NCBI GenBank assembly: GCA_937902395.1 | Contig: CALGTV010000065.1 | Span: 118,625 to 182,624, forward strand | DNA length: 64,000 bases | From: an uncultured Ruminococcus sp. | GTDB taxonomy: Bacteria; Bacillota; Clostridia; Oscillospirales; Ruminococcaceae | Direction of reading: 5' to 3' | Shown: piece after piece, positions 51,866-60,200 of the stretch | Layout of the letters: each line of letters opens with the position of its first letter | Position numbering within the stretch: position 1 is the first letter of the stretch | Notes under the pieces: generated by a model | What the model was told of the DNA's origin: nothing | What the model saw: only the letters and a program-made list of their open reading frames with translations | Database searches by the model: none | Position numbers and translations under genes: made by a program

Positions 51866-51894
51866 TTGACAAAATCAAAAAAGTGTGGTATAAT
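51866..51894 (+). promoter_or_regulatory. Second tandem promoter of gene 51979
   Basis: TTGACA, 17 bp, TATAAT, with the usual AAATTTTTCAAAAC just before it but no palindrome. Confidence 0.85.
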
Positions 51895-51978
51895 AAGGGT
51901 ACAGTAAGGGAAACCCCTACTGAATAAATTAAAACAGTGACGAGTACAACACTTAAAAACCAGAAAGGAATTACTATT

Positions 51979-52551
51979 ATGATGAACGCAAAGGAAATCG
52001 CTAACAACGCAATCGCAAAGGCAAAGGCTGACTGGGTAAAGTCTATGACTGAGGACTTCTACGCTGACGAGAAGAAGAACCCTACTTCTATCGGTGCTAT
52101 CGGTGTGGGTAACACTATCATCGTGGCTTACGCTGACAACGTTGACGAGCCGCTTATCGGCGTTGCAAAGTGTAATCCTACTGACAGCTACGACAGAGAG
52201 GTCGGTATCGCTATCGCTTATGCAAGGGCAATCGGTGAGGACATTCCCGACTATGTTCTCGGTACTTACGAGGACAGTGAAAACGAAGACTGGGACGATG
52301 AAGACGAAAACGAAGACTGGGACGACGAAGACGAAGACGAAGACGAAGACGAAGACTGGGACGATGAAGACGAAGACGAAGGATATGATAATCGCCCCAC
52401 ATTCGGCAAACTCGGTATCGGTGAAAAGTTCATTGACGGCGGCACTCTCTACATCAAGGTCGATAACAACAAGGCATACAGTTACTACTCGAAAAAGATT
52501 CTCGAATGTGGGGACAACAACTATCCGATTGATGAAATTGTCGAGGACTAA
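51979..52551 (+). CDS. Early paralogue family A, member 3, with Asp/Glu-rich insert
   Basis: 190 codons, ATG 51979 (51982 possible). Family core GVAKCNPTDSYDREVGIAIA...PDY and TLYIKVDNNKAYSYY is interrupted by an Asp/Glu/Trp repeat tract (about 52270-52380, units of ENEDWDDED). The tract is absent from the sister at 49966, so it probably expanded by slippage of GACGAA-type repeats. Could mimic DNA charge; unknown. Confidence 0.7.
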   Translation: MMNAKEIANNAIAKAKADWVKSMTEDFYADEKKNPTSIGAIGVGNTIIVAYADNVDEPLIGVAKCNPTDSYDREVGIAIAYARAIGEDIPDYVLGTYEDSENEDWDDEDENEDWDDEDEDEDEDEDWDDEDEDEGYDNRPTFGKLGIGEKFIDGGTLYIKVDNNKAYSYYSKKILECGDNNYPIDEIVED

Positions 52552-52563
52552 CAGAGTGAGGGA

Positions 52564-52585
52564 CGGCGAAAGCCGCCCCTTTTTG
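52564..52585 (+). terminator. Terminator, GAAA loop
   Basis: GGCGAAAGCC-centred hairpin then CCTTTTTG. Confidence 0.7.
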
Positions 52586-52609
52586 TTCATATTCTGTTCA
52601 CAAATTATT

Positions 52610-52707
52610 ACCGTTATAACGGTAAAAGAAAGTTACAAAGTTATGAATTAGTTAAAAAATAAATTTTTCAAAAAGGTCTTGACAAAATAGAAATAATGTG
52701 ATATAAT
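52610..52707 (+). promoter_or_regulatory. Early module, copy 18 + promoter
   Basis: Core 52610-52623; TTGACA 52679 (offset 56); TATAAT 52702. Confidence 0.85.
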
Positions 52708-52753
52708 ATATATAGAAAAGGACGAGAGAAGTCCAAAGAAAGGAATTGATATT

Positions 52754-52993
52754 ATGGCTATCGGAATGTTAATTGCTATGCCTATCGGCTATTGCTTTAC
52801 TCACATTTGTGGCGGTGAGGATTTGCGACTGATGAACGCACACTGGGTAAAGGTTGCAAATGAAGTTGACGTTTACGGTCATCTTACTGGTAACATCGTT
52901 GCTGTACTGGTCACAAACAATACTTCAAAGGTCATTGACGATGAAGTTCTTGACGGTTTTTTGAAAGGGGTAGAGTACAATGTTAGAACTTAA
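52754..52993 (+). CDS. Small early protein
   Basis: 79 codons, ATG 52754. MAIGMLIAMPIGYCFTHICG is hydrophobic at the start, then VAVLVTNNTSKVIDDEVLDG. Possibly membrane-associated or a globular alpha/beta fold. The 3' end carries the next gene's GAAAGGGG ribosome site. Confidence 0.6.
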   Translation: MAIGMLIAMPIGYCFTHICGGEDLRLMNAHWVKVANEVDVYGHLTGNIVAVLVTNNTSKVIDDEVLDGFLKGVEYNVRT

Positions 52994-53321
52994 AAAGATA
53001 ACAGACAACTGCATTTATTGCAGAGTAAACTTCCTCAAATCAGAAGAAACTGTTTGCTGCGGTCAGCCGCACTTCTATGCGTGTGCCCATTATCCGTGGG
53101 TATACGGCAAATATTACAGCATTTCAATCGGTATCAGCGATGAAGATGATTATGACTTATATGTAGATGATTTAACTTTTGACAATGAAGAAAATATGCT
53201 TACTATTTTCAAACTTGTTGTTGAAAAGTTAAATGATTTACAGTATGAAGTATCAGACAATCTTTGCCGCACATTTGAAAAATATATCGTTCCATTCTAT
53301 GAATACTTGACAAGGGGTTAA
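52980..53321 (+). CDS. Cys/His-containing early protein
   Basis: 113 codons, ATG 52980, overlapping the previous gene by 14 bp. CIYCRVNFLKSEETVCCGQP and HFYACAH suggest a metal site in the first 45 residues; an acidic helical end follows. Stop codon in the terminator loop. Unknown. Confidence 0.6.
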   Translation: MLELKKITDNCIYCRVNFLKSEETVCCGQPHFYACAHYPWVYGKYYSISIGISDEDDYDLYVDDLTFDNEENMLTIFKLVVEKLNDLQYEVSDNLCRTFEKYIVPFYEYLTRG

Positions 53322-53338
53322 ACCCCTTGTCACAGTTT
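53308..53338 (+). terminator. Terminator with stop codon in loop
   Basis: TGACAAGGGG-TTAAA-CCCCTTGTCA then CAGTTTTG. Confidence 0.75.
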
Positions 53339-53352
53339 TGTAACTATTTTCT

Positions 53353-53498
53353 ACCGCTATAACGGGAAAAACTTATTACAATCTTTCAACACTTTCAACA
53401 GCCGCCTGCTCCGTCATTATGCACAAATTCAACCCCTATTCTTTGTGCAATTTTTTTCTCGAAAAGGTATTGACAAAAAAGAAAAGATGTGATATAAT
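53353..53498 (+). promoter_or_regulatory. Early module, copy 19 + promoter
   Basis: Core 53353-53366 (ACCGCTATAACGGG, one central change); TTGACA 53470 (offset 104); TATAAT 53493. Confidence 0.75.
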
Positions 53499-53580
53499 AT
53501 AGTTACAGTAAGGGAAACGGAAACCCTACTGAATACAATTAATGAGAGCCGAACTCACCAAACGGAGAATGGAGTTAATT

Positions 53581-53973
53581 ATGACTACAAAAGAAATGCT
53601 CAATGCCGTTATTAGTGGCGAAATCACTGACGAAGTAAAGGAAAAGGCAAAAGAAATGCTCGCCGCCGCAGAGAAGAAAAACACAAAGAGAGCCGAAGCA
53701 ACCGCAGAAAACCGCTCCGCAAATGCCGCACTCGCCGCTGAAATCGTGGCAGTTATGGCTGACAGTACGGAGTATTCCGCCGCTGAACTGCTCCCCCTCA
53801 TCTCCGCCGCTCACCCCGAAATCACAAAGAACAAAATTGCTTCCGTTATGGCGGTAGCCAAAGAGGACGGACTCGTCGAAATCAATCCCGAATATAAAGA
53901 GGGCGGCAAAGGCAGAAAGAAGAACGGCTACAAGAAGCTCACGGCGGCAACAGAGGAAACCGAAACAGAGTAA
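53581..53973 (+). CDS. Early paralogue family B, member 1 (possible winged helix)
   Basis: 130 codons, ATG 53581 with GGAG 9 bases upstream. MTTKEMLNAVISGEITDEVK, a basic linker, then ELLPLISAAHPEITKNKIAS and KGRKKNGYKKL, a helix-helix-wing pattern. About the same length as the gene at 57705 and similar throughout. Likely a nucleic-acid-binding protein; target unknown. Confidence 0.65.
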   Translation: MTTKEMLNAVISGEITDEVKEKAKEMLAAAEKKNTKRAEATAENRSANAALAAEIVAVMADSTEYSAAELLPLISAAHPEITKNKIASVMAVAKEDGLVEINPEYKEGGKGRKKNGYKKLTAATEETETE

Positions 53974-53979
53974 GCCTAT

Positions 53980-54003
53980 GGGAGCGGTAGGAATACCGCT
54001 CCC
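53980..54003 (+). terminator. Terminator
   Basis: GGGAGCGGTA-GGA-ATACCGCTCCC. Confidence 0.7.
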
Positions 54004-54035
54004 CTCCCCTGTTCATTTTTTGTTCATAATTTCTC

Positions 54036-54154
54036 ACCGTTATAACGGAAGATAAATGTTACGAAATTGTGGACAAAGTACGAATTAGTTAAAAGAAAAA
54101 TTTTCAAGAAATTTTCAAAAACCCCTTGACAAACTTCAAAAGAAATGGTATAAT
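54036..54154 (+). promoter_or_regulatory. Early module, copy 20 + promoter
   Basis: Core 54036-54049 (last base A); TTGACA 54126 (offset 77); TATAAT 54149. Confidence 0.8.
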
Positions 54155-54192
54155 ATAATTGTTCCAAAGGGAACAGAAAGGAATGATTACTT

Positions 54193-55260
54193 ATGGCAGA
54201 ACATTTTATGACTGGTATCACAAAAGAGGAAAGTGTTATCCTCATTACACTGAATGACCGCCCTAACCCTATCAAGTATAATTGCAATACTGGTGAGCTG
54301 ACTTCGTTCACTGGTAGAGTAGTAAAGCACTTTCCGCAGTCCTGCGTAGTCGGTGATGTGAATGACGGTGAACGGTGGGCAATCAATACTGTCCGTGAAC
54401 GCATTGAGTGTGGTCTGACTTGCGAATTTCGCAGACTTGAACAGTTTATCGCAGTCCTTGACCTTGTTCAAAATCCGTGCAGACTTCCGAATGAATGTCC
54501 GCAGGGATATATCAAGTGGGTACGAGATAATGACAAATACATTTCAATCGATACACTGTCCGAGTTCCAGAATGAACAGAGTATAAACAAACTACCCAAA
54601 GAGGATAAAGACATCTATGAAAAACTCCGCACTGCTTTTTGTGCAGATGACAAACTCATTAAATGGTGGATAAAGGAAGAAAAAACCGCTCTCCGACAGA
54701 AATTCCGTCAGATGTTCAAGGCGACAATTAAGTGTTTCACTTGGAATATGTACGATGATTTGTGTACTTGGTATAGATTTTTCATTCAGTCTAATAGCGG
54801 TCAGCGTGTATGGGGTGACAATTGGATTGAAAGTCTTGACGGTAACAGAGATTTCCGCTATAATGTAAAAATTTGTGAAGAACAGAAAAACAAAGAAAGA
54901 AATAAAAAAATTCTTACTAACGAGGAAAAAATCCGCAGTATCACGGAGATTGAAAGCAATGACTTTGTTATCATTGTACCATCAGAAATGGACGATTTCA
55001 CCAAAGAGGGGCAAATGCAGAATAACTGCGTAGGCTCATACTATCACGACAGCATTGCCGCAGGCGACAACCTCATTTACTTTATCCGCAAAAAGAACAG
55101 CCCAAACCATTCATATATTACAAATCGTTATAGCACTTGTTGTGGTAGAACAGTCGAAACGAGAATGATAAACAACAGAGATAACAATGACAGCAAAGCA
55201 ATTGCATTGATTGAAATTATTGACAAAAAAATTAAGGAACTGCTCAAAGCAAAAGAATAA
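54193..55260 (+). CDS. PcfJ-like protein, paralogue 1
   Basis: 355 codons, ATG 54193 after GAAAGGAATGATTACTT. The C-terminal third carries the PcfJ-like pattern: DFTKEGQMQNNCVGSYYHDS, then YFIRKKNSPNHSYITNR and VETRMINNRDNN. PcfJ-like proteins occur on conjugative plasmids and phages of Firmicutes; their function is not well established. The N-terminal region is helical (ECPQGYIKWVRDNDKYISID). Sister gene at 58340 has the same architecture. Confidence 0.75.
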   Translation: MAEHFMTGITKEESVILITLNDRPNPIKYNCNTGELTSFTGRVVKHFPQSCVVGDVNDGERWAINTVRERIECGLTCEFRRLEQFIAVLDLVQNPCRLPNECPQGYIKWVRDNDKYISIDTLSEFQNEQSINKLPKEDKDIYEKLRTAFCADDKLIKWWIKEEKTALRQKFRQMFKATIKCFTWNMYDDLCTWYRFFIQSNSGQRVWGDNWIESLDGNRDFRYNVKICEEQKNKERNKKILTNEEKIRSITEIESNDFVIIVPSEMDDFTKEGQMQNNCVGSYYHDSIAAGDNLIYFIRKKNSPNHSYITNRYSTCCGRTVETRMINNRDNNDSKAIALIEIIDKKIKELLKAKE

Positions 55261-55268
55261 AAATGACT

Positions 55269-55288
55269 GGCGGTCAGAAATGACCGCC
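55269..55288 (+). terminator. Hairpin, repeated 20-mer
   Basis: Same sequence as 45429-45448 and 46316-46335. Confidence 0.7.
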
Positions 55289-55320
55289 ACATTTTGTTCA
55301 TAATTTGTTCACATTTATTT

Positions 55321-55417
55321 ACCGTTATAACGGTACGAATTAGTTACAGAATTATGAATTGATTAAATAAAAAACTTTTAAAAAAGACTTGACAAATGCC
55401 GCTGAATGTGATATAAT
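55321..55417 (+). promoter_or_regulatory. Early module, copy 21 + promoter
   Basis: Core 55321-55334; TTGACA 55389 (offset 55); TATAAT 55412. Confidence 0.85.
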
Positions 55418-55457
55418 ATAATTGTACCAAAAAGATGTAGAAAGGAATTGATAGCTA

Positions 55458-55934
55458 ATGAGTATGAAAATCTATTTTGACCTTGACGGAACTGTTTATA
55501 ATCTGTATGGCGTTCTCAACTGGTTAGAGAGATTGAGAAGTGAAGATGTAACAGTTTACAATCAAGGTAGCCGCCTGTTCGATGATGAACTTTACAAAAT
55601 TGCCGCAACCCTTATGCGTTATGGTGTCCGTTTCGGTGTCATTACTTGGGGCAGTATGACAGCAACCCCCGAATTTGAAGTACAGACAGAGGAAACGAAA
55701 AGGCGGTGGGTAAAAGAGAATTTGCCGTTCTGTGAAACTTTTGCCTATCAGCAATACGGCACACCAAAACAGCAAGCCATTAAAAACCGTACACAAAATG
55801 ACATTTTGATAGATGATAATTCAGATGTCATTAAAGTATGGGAGAATGGCAAAAATAGAATGGCATACAAGGTGACAGACGAAAAAAGTGTGACTGACAT
55901 TCTGAAAGAAATTTTAACAATTTTCGAGGAATAA
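55458..55934 (+). CDS. HAD-like phosphatase / 5' nucleotidase-like
   Basis: 158 codons, ATG 55458 (55464 possible). HAD motif I FDLDGTVYN at the N-terminus, motif II-like FGVITWGS (~60), a conserved Lys region, and motif III/IV-like NDILIDDNSDVIKVW (~115). Small-cap HAD enzymes with this layout dephosphorylate nucleotides; phages use such enzymes in nucleotide metabolism. Substrate unknown. Confidence 0.75.
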   Translation: MSMKIYFDLDGTVYNLYGVLNWLERLRSEDVTVYNQGSRLFDDELYKIAATLMRYGVRFGVITWGSMTATPEFEVQTEETKRRWVKENLPFCETFAYQQYGTPKQQAIKNRTQNDILIDDNSDVIKVWENGKNRMAYKVTDEKSVTDILKEILTIFEE

Positions 55935-55935
55935 C

Positions 55936-55962
55936 AGAGAGGGGAGCAATCCCCTCTTTGTT
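55936..55962 (+). terminator. Terminator
   Basis: AGAGGGG-AGCAAT-CCCCTCT then TTG. Confidence 0.7.
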
Positions 55963-55984
55963 CATAATTTGTTCACAAATTCTT

Positions 55985-56082
55985 ACCGTTATAACGGGAG
56001 AAAATAGTTACAGAATTGTGAATTAATTAAATGAAAAAATTTTTGAAATCCCCTTGACAAATCAATCAAGATGTGATATAAT
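55985..56082 (+). promoter_or_regulatory. Early module, copy 22 + promoter
   Basis: Core 55985-55998; TTGACA 56054 (offset 56); TATAAT 56077. Confidence 0.85.
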
Positions 56083-56120
56083 ATAATTGTACCAAAGAGG
56101 TACAGAAAGGAATGATGTAT

Positions 56121-56537
56121 ATGCCTTACAATTTCAATGAGTGCAAAAAGGGCAACCCTGTCAAGGATAAGGCAAGAGAAATCGTACTTGCCGACCTTGC
56201 CGAGTTTTTCCACAATCGCTATGGTGAGGGTACAATGACACAAGTTGACGGCAATATGCTTGCTATTGCTGTCGGTAACAGAACGCTTGCTGACGGTACT
56301 GAGGGCGAAGTATGCGTGACTGTTGAAGTTGTCGCAAAGGATTATGATGTAAGAGTTGTGGAAAGTTCTGGTAAAGTTTTCCAGCCTTATGAACGACTTA
56401 TCGAGGGCGACGAATACGAAAAGAAAGTCCGTGAACGTGAGGAAAAAGCGGCGGAAAACAAGAGGAAAAAAGAGGAAAAGGCGGCAAAAGATAAGGCGGC
56501 AAGGGAAGCACGAAAAGCGGCGAAGGAAAATAAATAA
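56121..56537 (+). CDS. Early paralogue family C, member 1
   Basis: 138 codons. ATG 56121 chosen because AAAGG lies ~10 bases upstream (56112 and 56115 are too close). YNFNECKKGNPVKDKAREIV, then TLADGTEGEVCVTVEVVAKD and VVESSGKVFQPYERL, ending in a Lys/Glu/Ala-rich charged helix. Matches the gene at 60339 closely. Unknown function. Confidence 0.7.
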   Translation: MPYNFNECKKGNPVKDKAREIVLADLAEFFHNRYGEGTMTQVDGNMLAIAVGNRTLADGTEGEVCVTVEVVAKDYDVRVVESSGKVFQPYERLIEGDEYEKKVREREEKAAENKRKKEEKAAKDKAAREARKAAKENK

Positions 56538-56545
56538 ACAAAAGG

Positions 56546-56572
56546 CGGCGGAGAAATCCGCCGTTATTTTTG
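56546..56572 (+). terminator. Terminator, GAAA loop
   Basis: CGGCGGA-GAAA-TCCGCCG then TTATTTTTG. Confidence 0.8.
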
Positions 56573-56585
56573 TTCATAATTTATT

Positions 56586-56683
56586 ACCGTTATAACGGTA
56601 CAAATTAGTTACAGAATTGTGAATTTGTAAAATGAAAAAAATTTTAAAAACCCCTTGACAAATTGACAAAGTTGTAGTATAAT
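56586..56683 (+). promoter_or_regulatory. Early module, copy 23 + promoter
   Basis: Core 56586-56599; TTGACA 56655 (offset 56); TATAAT 56678. Confidence 0.85.
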
Positions 56684-56722
56684 ATAGGTGTACCGTAAAG
56701 GTACAGAAAGGAATGATGTGCA

Positions 56723-57478
56723 TTGTATAAAATCAAAAATCTTTTCGGTAGTGTTGCAAGTTTAATGACTTCAAAGCGTGAAAAAATTATCGTGCTTGAC
56801 GTTGAGGGTTATTCGACTTGCCGTCCGTATAATGTCGGTTATATAGTCGCTGACTTATACGGTAATGTGTACCGTAAGCGTTCATTCGCCCTGCTCCCTT
56901 GCATTTGGGAAAATATTGTTTCAATGGTCAACAGCCGCTCCGCTGAGGAAATGACAAAAAAGAACGTTGAGGAAATTCTCAAAGACATTGAACTCCCTAA
57001 ACACAAGAGGAAATATCAGCCTATATCCCCCGAAAAATTCGCTGACATTTTCACCGCTGATGTTCAAAATTTTAAGGTCAAAAGACTTTTCGCTTATAAC
57101 GTCAATTTCGATAAAGGCAGTATAAAGCGACTTTTAGGCGTTGAAAAGTTTATGGCTCTCAATCTTGAATACTGCGATATTATCAGCGGTATCGTTTACA
57201 CAAGACTTTTAACAAAACAGTATGTTGAATTTTGCAAGGCTCACGGCTTTATCACTGAAAAAGGAAACGTAATGACAAAAGCGGAAATCGTGATAAAATA
57301 TTTAACAGGAAATCTTGACTATGAAGAAGAACATACTGGACTTGCTGACGTAATGGACGAATACTTAATTCTTTTAACTGCTCTATCTGCTCACAAAAAA
57401 ATCGACTGGAAACCGTGCGTAGCGTGGAGATTGTTAAAAAATTTTGCAGACGAAAAGGGTATCGCTTTAACGGGGTAA
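56723..57478 (+). CDS. DEDD exonuclease-like protein, paralogue 1
   Basis: 251 codons from TTG 56723, whose spacing from GAAAGG matches neighbouring genes. RNase H-fold exonuclease pattern: IIVLDVEGYS (motif I, D-X-E), LFAYNVNFDKGSIKRLLGVE (motif II), YEEEHTGLADVMDEYLILL (motif III H...D). Such enzymes remove nucleotides from 3' ends of DNA or RNA. Similar to the gene at 61579. Target inferred only as nucleic acid. Confidence 0.7.
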   Translation: MYKIKNLFGSVASLMTSKREKIIVLDVEGYSTCRPYNVGYIVADLYGNVYRKRSFALLPCIWENIVSMVNSRSAEEMTKKNVEEILKDIELPKHKRKYQPISPEKFADIFTADVQNFKVKRLFAYNVNFDKGSIKRLLGVEKFMALNLEYCDIISGIVYTRLLTKQYVEFCKAHGFITEKGNVMTKAEIVIKYLTGNLDYEEEHTGLADVMDEYLILLTALSAHKKIDWKPCVAWRLLKNFADEKGIALTG

Positions 57479-57480
57479 AG

Positions 57481-57502
57481 TGAGGCGGCGAAAGCCGCTT
57501 CA
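57481..57502 (+). terminator. Hairpin, GAAA loop
   Basis: GGCGGC-GAAA-GCCGCT core after the stop; weak T-tract. Confidence 0.6.
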
Positions 57503-57522
57503 CACTTTGTTCACATTTATTC

Positions 57523-57621
57523 ACCGTTATAACGGGAGAAACTTATTACAAAACTATGAATAAATTAAATGAAAAAAATATTTGAAAACCCCTTGACAAA
57601 TCTAAAATTCTATGGTATAAT
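57523..57621 (+). promoter_or_regulatory. Early module, copy 24 + promoter
   Basis: Core 57523-57536; TTGACA 57593 (offset 57); TATAAT 57616. Confidence 0.85.
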
Positions 57622-57704
57622 ATAGATACAGTAAAGGTAAGGAACACCGATACTGAATAATGAATAGGTCAAGGACAGACCGAAAAACCAGAAAGGAAAA
57701 TACT

Positions 57705-58100
57705 ATGACTACAAAGGAAATGCTTACTTCTGTTATCAATGGCACTATCAATGACGAGGTTAAGGCAAAGGCAAGGGAGATGCTTGCAAGTGCCGAGAAG
57801 AAGAACGGCAAACGTGCCGAGCAGTCTGCCGAGAACCGTTCTGCAAATCTTGCTATTGCCGAGGTCATCAAGTCCAAGATGAAGAAGAACACCACTTATG
57901 CCGCAAGTGAGATTGTCACTCTCATTTCCGCCGAGTACCCCGATATTAAGACCGCCAAGATTACCCCTGTTATGACTGTCGGCATCGAGGAGGGTATGTT
58001 CACCAAGGTTGACGATTACAAGGTTGGTGGCAAGGGTAGAAAGGTCAACGGCTACACGGCAGTTGTCATCGAGGACACCACCGAGGACACCGAGAACTAA
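57705..58100 (+). CDS. Early paralogue family B, member 2 (possible winged helix)
   Basis: 131 codons, ATG 57705 after GAAAGGAAAATACT. MTTKEMLTSVINGTINDEVK, AENRSANLAIAEVIKSK, VGGKGRKVNGYTAVVIED. Clear sister of the gene at 53581 with a different codon usage (more GAG/AAG), indicating an old duplication. Confidence 0.65.
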   Translation: MTTKEMLTSVINGTINDEVKAKAREMLASAEKKNGKRAEQSAENRSANLAIAEVIKSKMKKNTTYAASEIVTLISAEYPDIKTAKITPVMTVGIEEGMFTKVDDYKVGGKGRKVNGYTAVVIEDTTEDTEN

Positions 58101-58105
58101 ACCCA

Positions 58106-58130
58106 CTGGGGCGGTAGGAATACCGCCCCC
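58106..58130 (+). terminator. Terminator
   Basis: GGGCGGTA-GGAA-TACCGCCC; no clear T-tract. Confidence 0.6.
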
Positions 58131-58161
58131 AAACCTATTCATTTTTTGTTCACAAATTATT

Positions 58162-58270
58162 ACCGTTATAACGGGAAATAAATGTTACGAAAATGTGAAC
58201 GAATTGTGAATTTGTAAAATGAAAAAATTTTCAAAAACCCCTTGACAAATTGTTTCAGATATGGTATAAT
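58162..58270 (+). promoter_or_regulatory. Early module, copy 25 + promoter
   Basis: Core 58162-58175; TTGACA 58242 (offset 67, about one helical turn more than 56); TATAAT 58265. Confidence 0.85.
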
Positions 58271-58339
58271 AACAATGTAGTCAAGAGAACTACACAACAA
58301 AGTCACGAAAGACTTAAAAACGGAAAGGAATTGATTACT

Positions 58340-59449
58340 ATGGCAAGAGTTTACACTATCACTGGAATTGAGAAGAACGGTCTGACCGTTACCGTAACTA
58401 TCGAGGGCAAGGACAAGCCTGTCATTTTTGATATGGCACATCTCAGCTTTACTTCCTATACTGGCAGAGATATTCAGCGTTTCCCTGTCGGTGACTATCG
58501 TTTCTCACAGGACGCTTTTTCAGGCATTGTCTCTAAACTGCTTTTCAATGCTTTGCTGTCTAACAGCAAAAGCGGCGTGAGAAGTAACTTAAATAAAGTA
58601 GAGCTTTTCATCAACAACCCCGAAATTCTCGGTACTATCCGCTATTGTAGCGACCTCGCTGATGAATGTCCGAAAGGTTTTGTCAAGTGGCTGAAAGAGA
58701 ATAACAGAGTGCCTACTATGGGAAATCTTAGCGACTACAAAAGAGAAATGGCACTCAAAAGAATGACACAAGAGGATAGAGAAGTCTATGAACTTCTTTT
58801 TGGAACTGAAAACTCCCCTTACTATCAGTATAGTGAAGTTTACAAATCGTGCTATATTGATATGAGTAGCGAACTTCGCCACAAATTCAACAAAATTCTG
58901 AAAGTTTCTATCAAGTCGCTTTCGTGGCAACTCAAAAGCGAAATGACAACTTTCATTGATAGATTTCTTAGAAATATAGGCTGGATTGAATGGAGAAATG
59001 AATGCCGCCCCGAAAATTGGGAAGAACTATTGAATACTGACAGAACTTTCAAATGGAATACCGACAATATTGTCGCTAATGCACAAAAAGCATGGGAAAA
59101 TAAGATTATCAGAAATGAAAACAAAATCCGCAGTATTGAGGAACTTTCAAATAATACTTTTGTCGTTATCGTACCGAAAACTTTACAGGACTTCACAGAC
59201 GAGGGGGATATGCAACACAACTGCGTAGGATATCACTATCACCACAGTATTGCAGACGGTGAAAATCTTGTTTACTTTATCCGTAAAAAGTCAACTCCTA
59301 ATCATTCATACATCACAAACAGATATGAAGTAAGAAGCGAAAAAACTGTTGAGACAAGAAAGTTTGCTAACGCTTGCAATGACGATGATGAAGCAAAAGC
59401 ATTGATTAAAGAAATTGACAAAATGATTACATCTCTCCTTTCGGAGTAA
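58340..59449 (+). CDS. PcfJ-like protein, paralogue 2
   Basis: 369 codons, ATG 58340 after GGAAAGGAATTGATTACT. The C-terminal third repeats the pattern of the gene at 54193: DFTDEGDMQHNCVGYHYHHS, YFIRKKSTPNHSYITNR, VETRKFANACND. The N-terminal region ARVYTITGIEKNGLTVTVTI and a helical middle are also alike. The retained His/Asn/Cys positions suggest both copies are active proteins. Confidence 0.75.
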   Translation: MARVYTITGIEKNGLTVTVTIEGKDKPVIFDMAHLSFTSYTGRDIQRFPVGDYRFSQDAFSGIVSKLLFNALLSNSKSGVRSNLNKVELFINNPEILGTIRYCSDLADECPKGFVKWLKENNRVPTMGNLSDYKREMALKRMTQEDREVYELLFGTENSPYYQYSEVYKSCYIDMSSELRHKFNKILKVSIKSLSWQLKSEMTTFIDRFLRNIGWIEWRNECRPENWEELLNTDRTFKWNTDNIVANAQKAWENKIIRNENKIRSIEELSNNTFVVIVPKTLQDFTDEGDMQHNCVGYHYHHSIADGENLVYFIRKKSTPNHSYITNRYEVRSEKTVETRKFANACNDDDEAKALIKEIDKMITSLLSE

Positions 59450-59456
59450 TCATATC

Positions 59457-59478
59457 GGGGCGGCAGGAATACCGCCCC
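59457..59478 (+). terminator. Terminator
   Basis: GGGGCGG...CCGCCCC with loop CAGGAATA. Confidence 0.7.
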
Positions 59479-59510
59479 ACCTTTCGTTCATAATTTGTTC
59501 ACATTTATTT

Positions 59511-59619
59511 ACCGTTATAACGGGTAAAAACAATTACAAGATTATGAATAAGTTAAATGAAAAAATTTTCAAGAAATTTTTAAAAACCTCTTGACAAATC
59601 CGATAAAGTATGGTATAAT
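59511..59619 (+). promoter_or_regulatory. Early module, copy 26 + promoter
   Basis: Core 59511-59524; TTGACA 59591 (offset 67); TATAAT 59614. Confidence 0.85.
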
Positions 59620-59704
59620 ATAATCACAGTAAGGGAAACGAAAACCTTACAGAGTAAATGAAGTCAAGGACAGACTGAAAAACCAGAAAGGAATTATTAT
59701 TATT

Positions 59705-60142
59705 ATGGCTATCACAATCAATATCGAGGAACTCAATATCAAAGCTATCGACCGTCAGCGTTGTCTTCGTGAGGACGATATTAAGTCTATCACTGAAATC
59801 GCAAGAGATATGAGAGGTAAGGGAGAGGACGAAATTCTCGAACTTGCAAGACAGATTTGCAGTCAGTCCGAGCGTAACGACAGGGCAAAACACAATGAAA
59901 CCAATGTCGAAAGTGTAAAGGAATACATAGCCGATAACTGCCACGCAGGTGATGTTCTCACACTCCAGTCCGCTTCAAACATTTGGAGAGAGGTCAGATT
60001 TGACGGCGAGGGTGCAGGACGTTTTGCCGTTCTTGCCGCACTGGACGACCTTGTAAAAGACGGCACTCTTGACAGACAGAGAGTGAGAAGAAGAACTCGT
60101 TATGGCAATACCAGTCACATTGATATTTATATTGTCAAGTAA
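59705..60142 (+). CDS. Early protein with possible winged-helix end
   Basis: 145 codons, ATG 59705 behind AAAGGAATTATTATTATT. Helical N-terminus (REDDIKSITEIARDMRGKGE), then AVLAALDDLVKDGTLDRQRV and RRRTRYGNTSHIDIYIVK, a wing-like ending. Likely DNA-binding; target unknown. Confidence 0.6.
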   Translation: MAITINIEELNIKAIDRQRCLREDDIKSITEIARDMRGKGEDEILELARQICSQSERNDRAKHNETNVESVKEYIADNCHAGDVLTLQSASNIWREVRFDGEGAGRFAVLAALDDLVKDGTLDRQRVRRRTRYGNTSHIDIYIVK

Positions 60143-60149
60143 TTTGACA

Positions 60150-60176
60150 GGGCGGCGAAAAGCCGCCCACTTTTTG
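60150..60176 (+). terminator. Terminator
   Basis: GGGCGGC-GAAAA-GCCGCCC then ACTTTTTG. Confidence 0.75.
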
Positions 60177-60200
60177 TTCACATTTCTGTAACAATTTCTT

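Noticed and set aside
51722..51907. 61-codon frame between the two tandem promoters
   Set aside because: It starts before the first -10 and runs through both promoter elements; no ribosome site.
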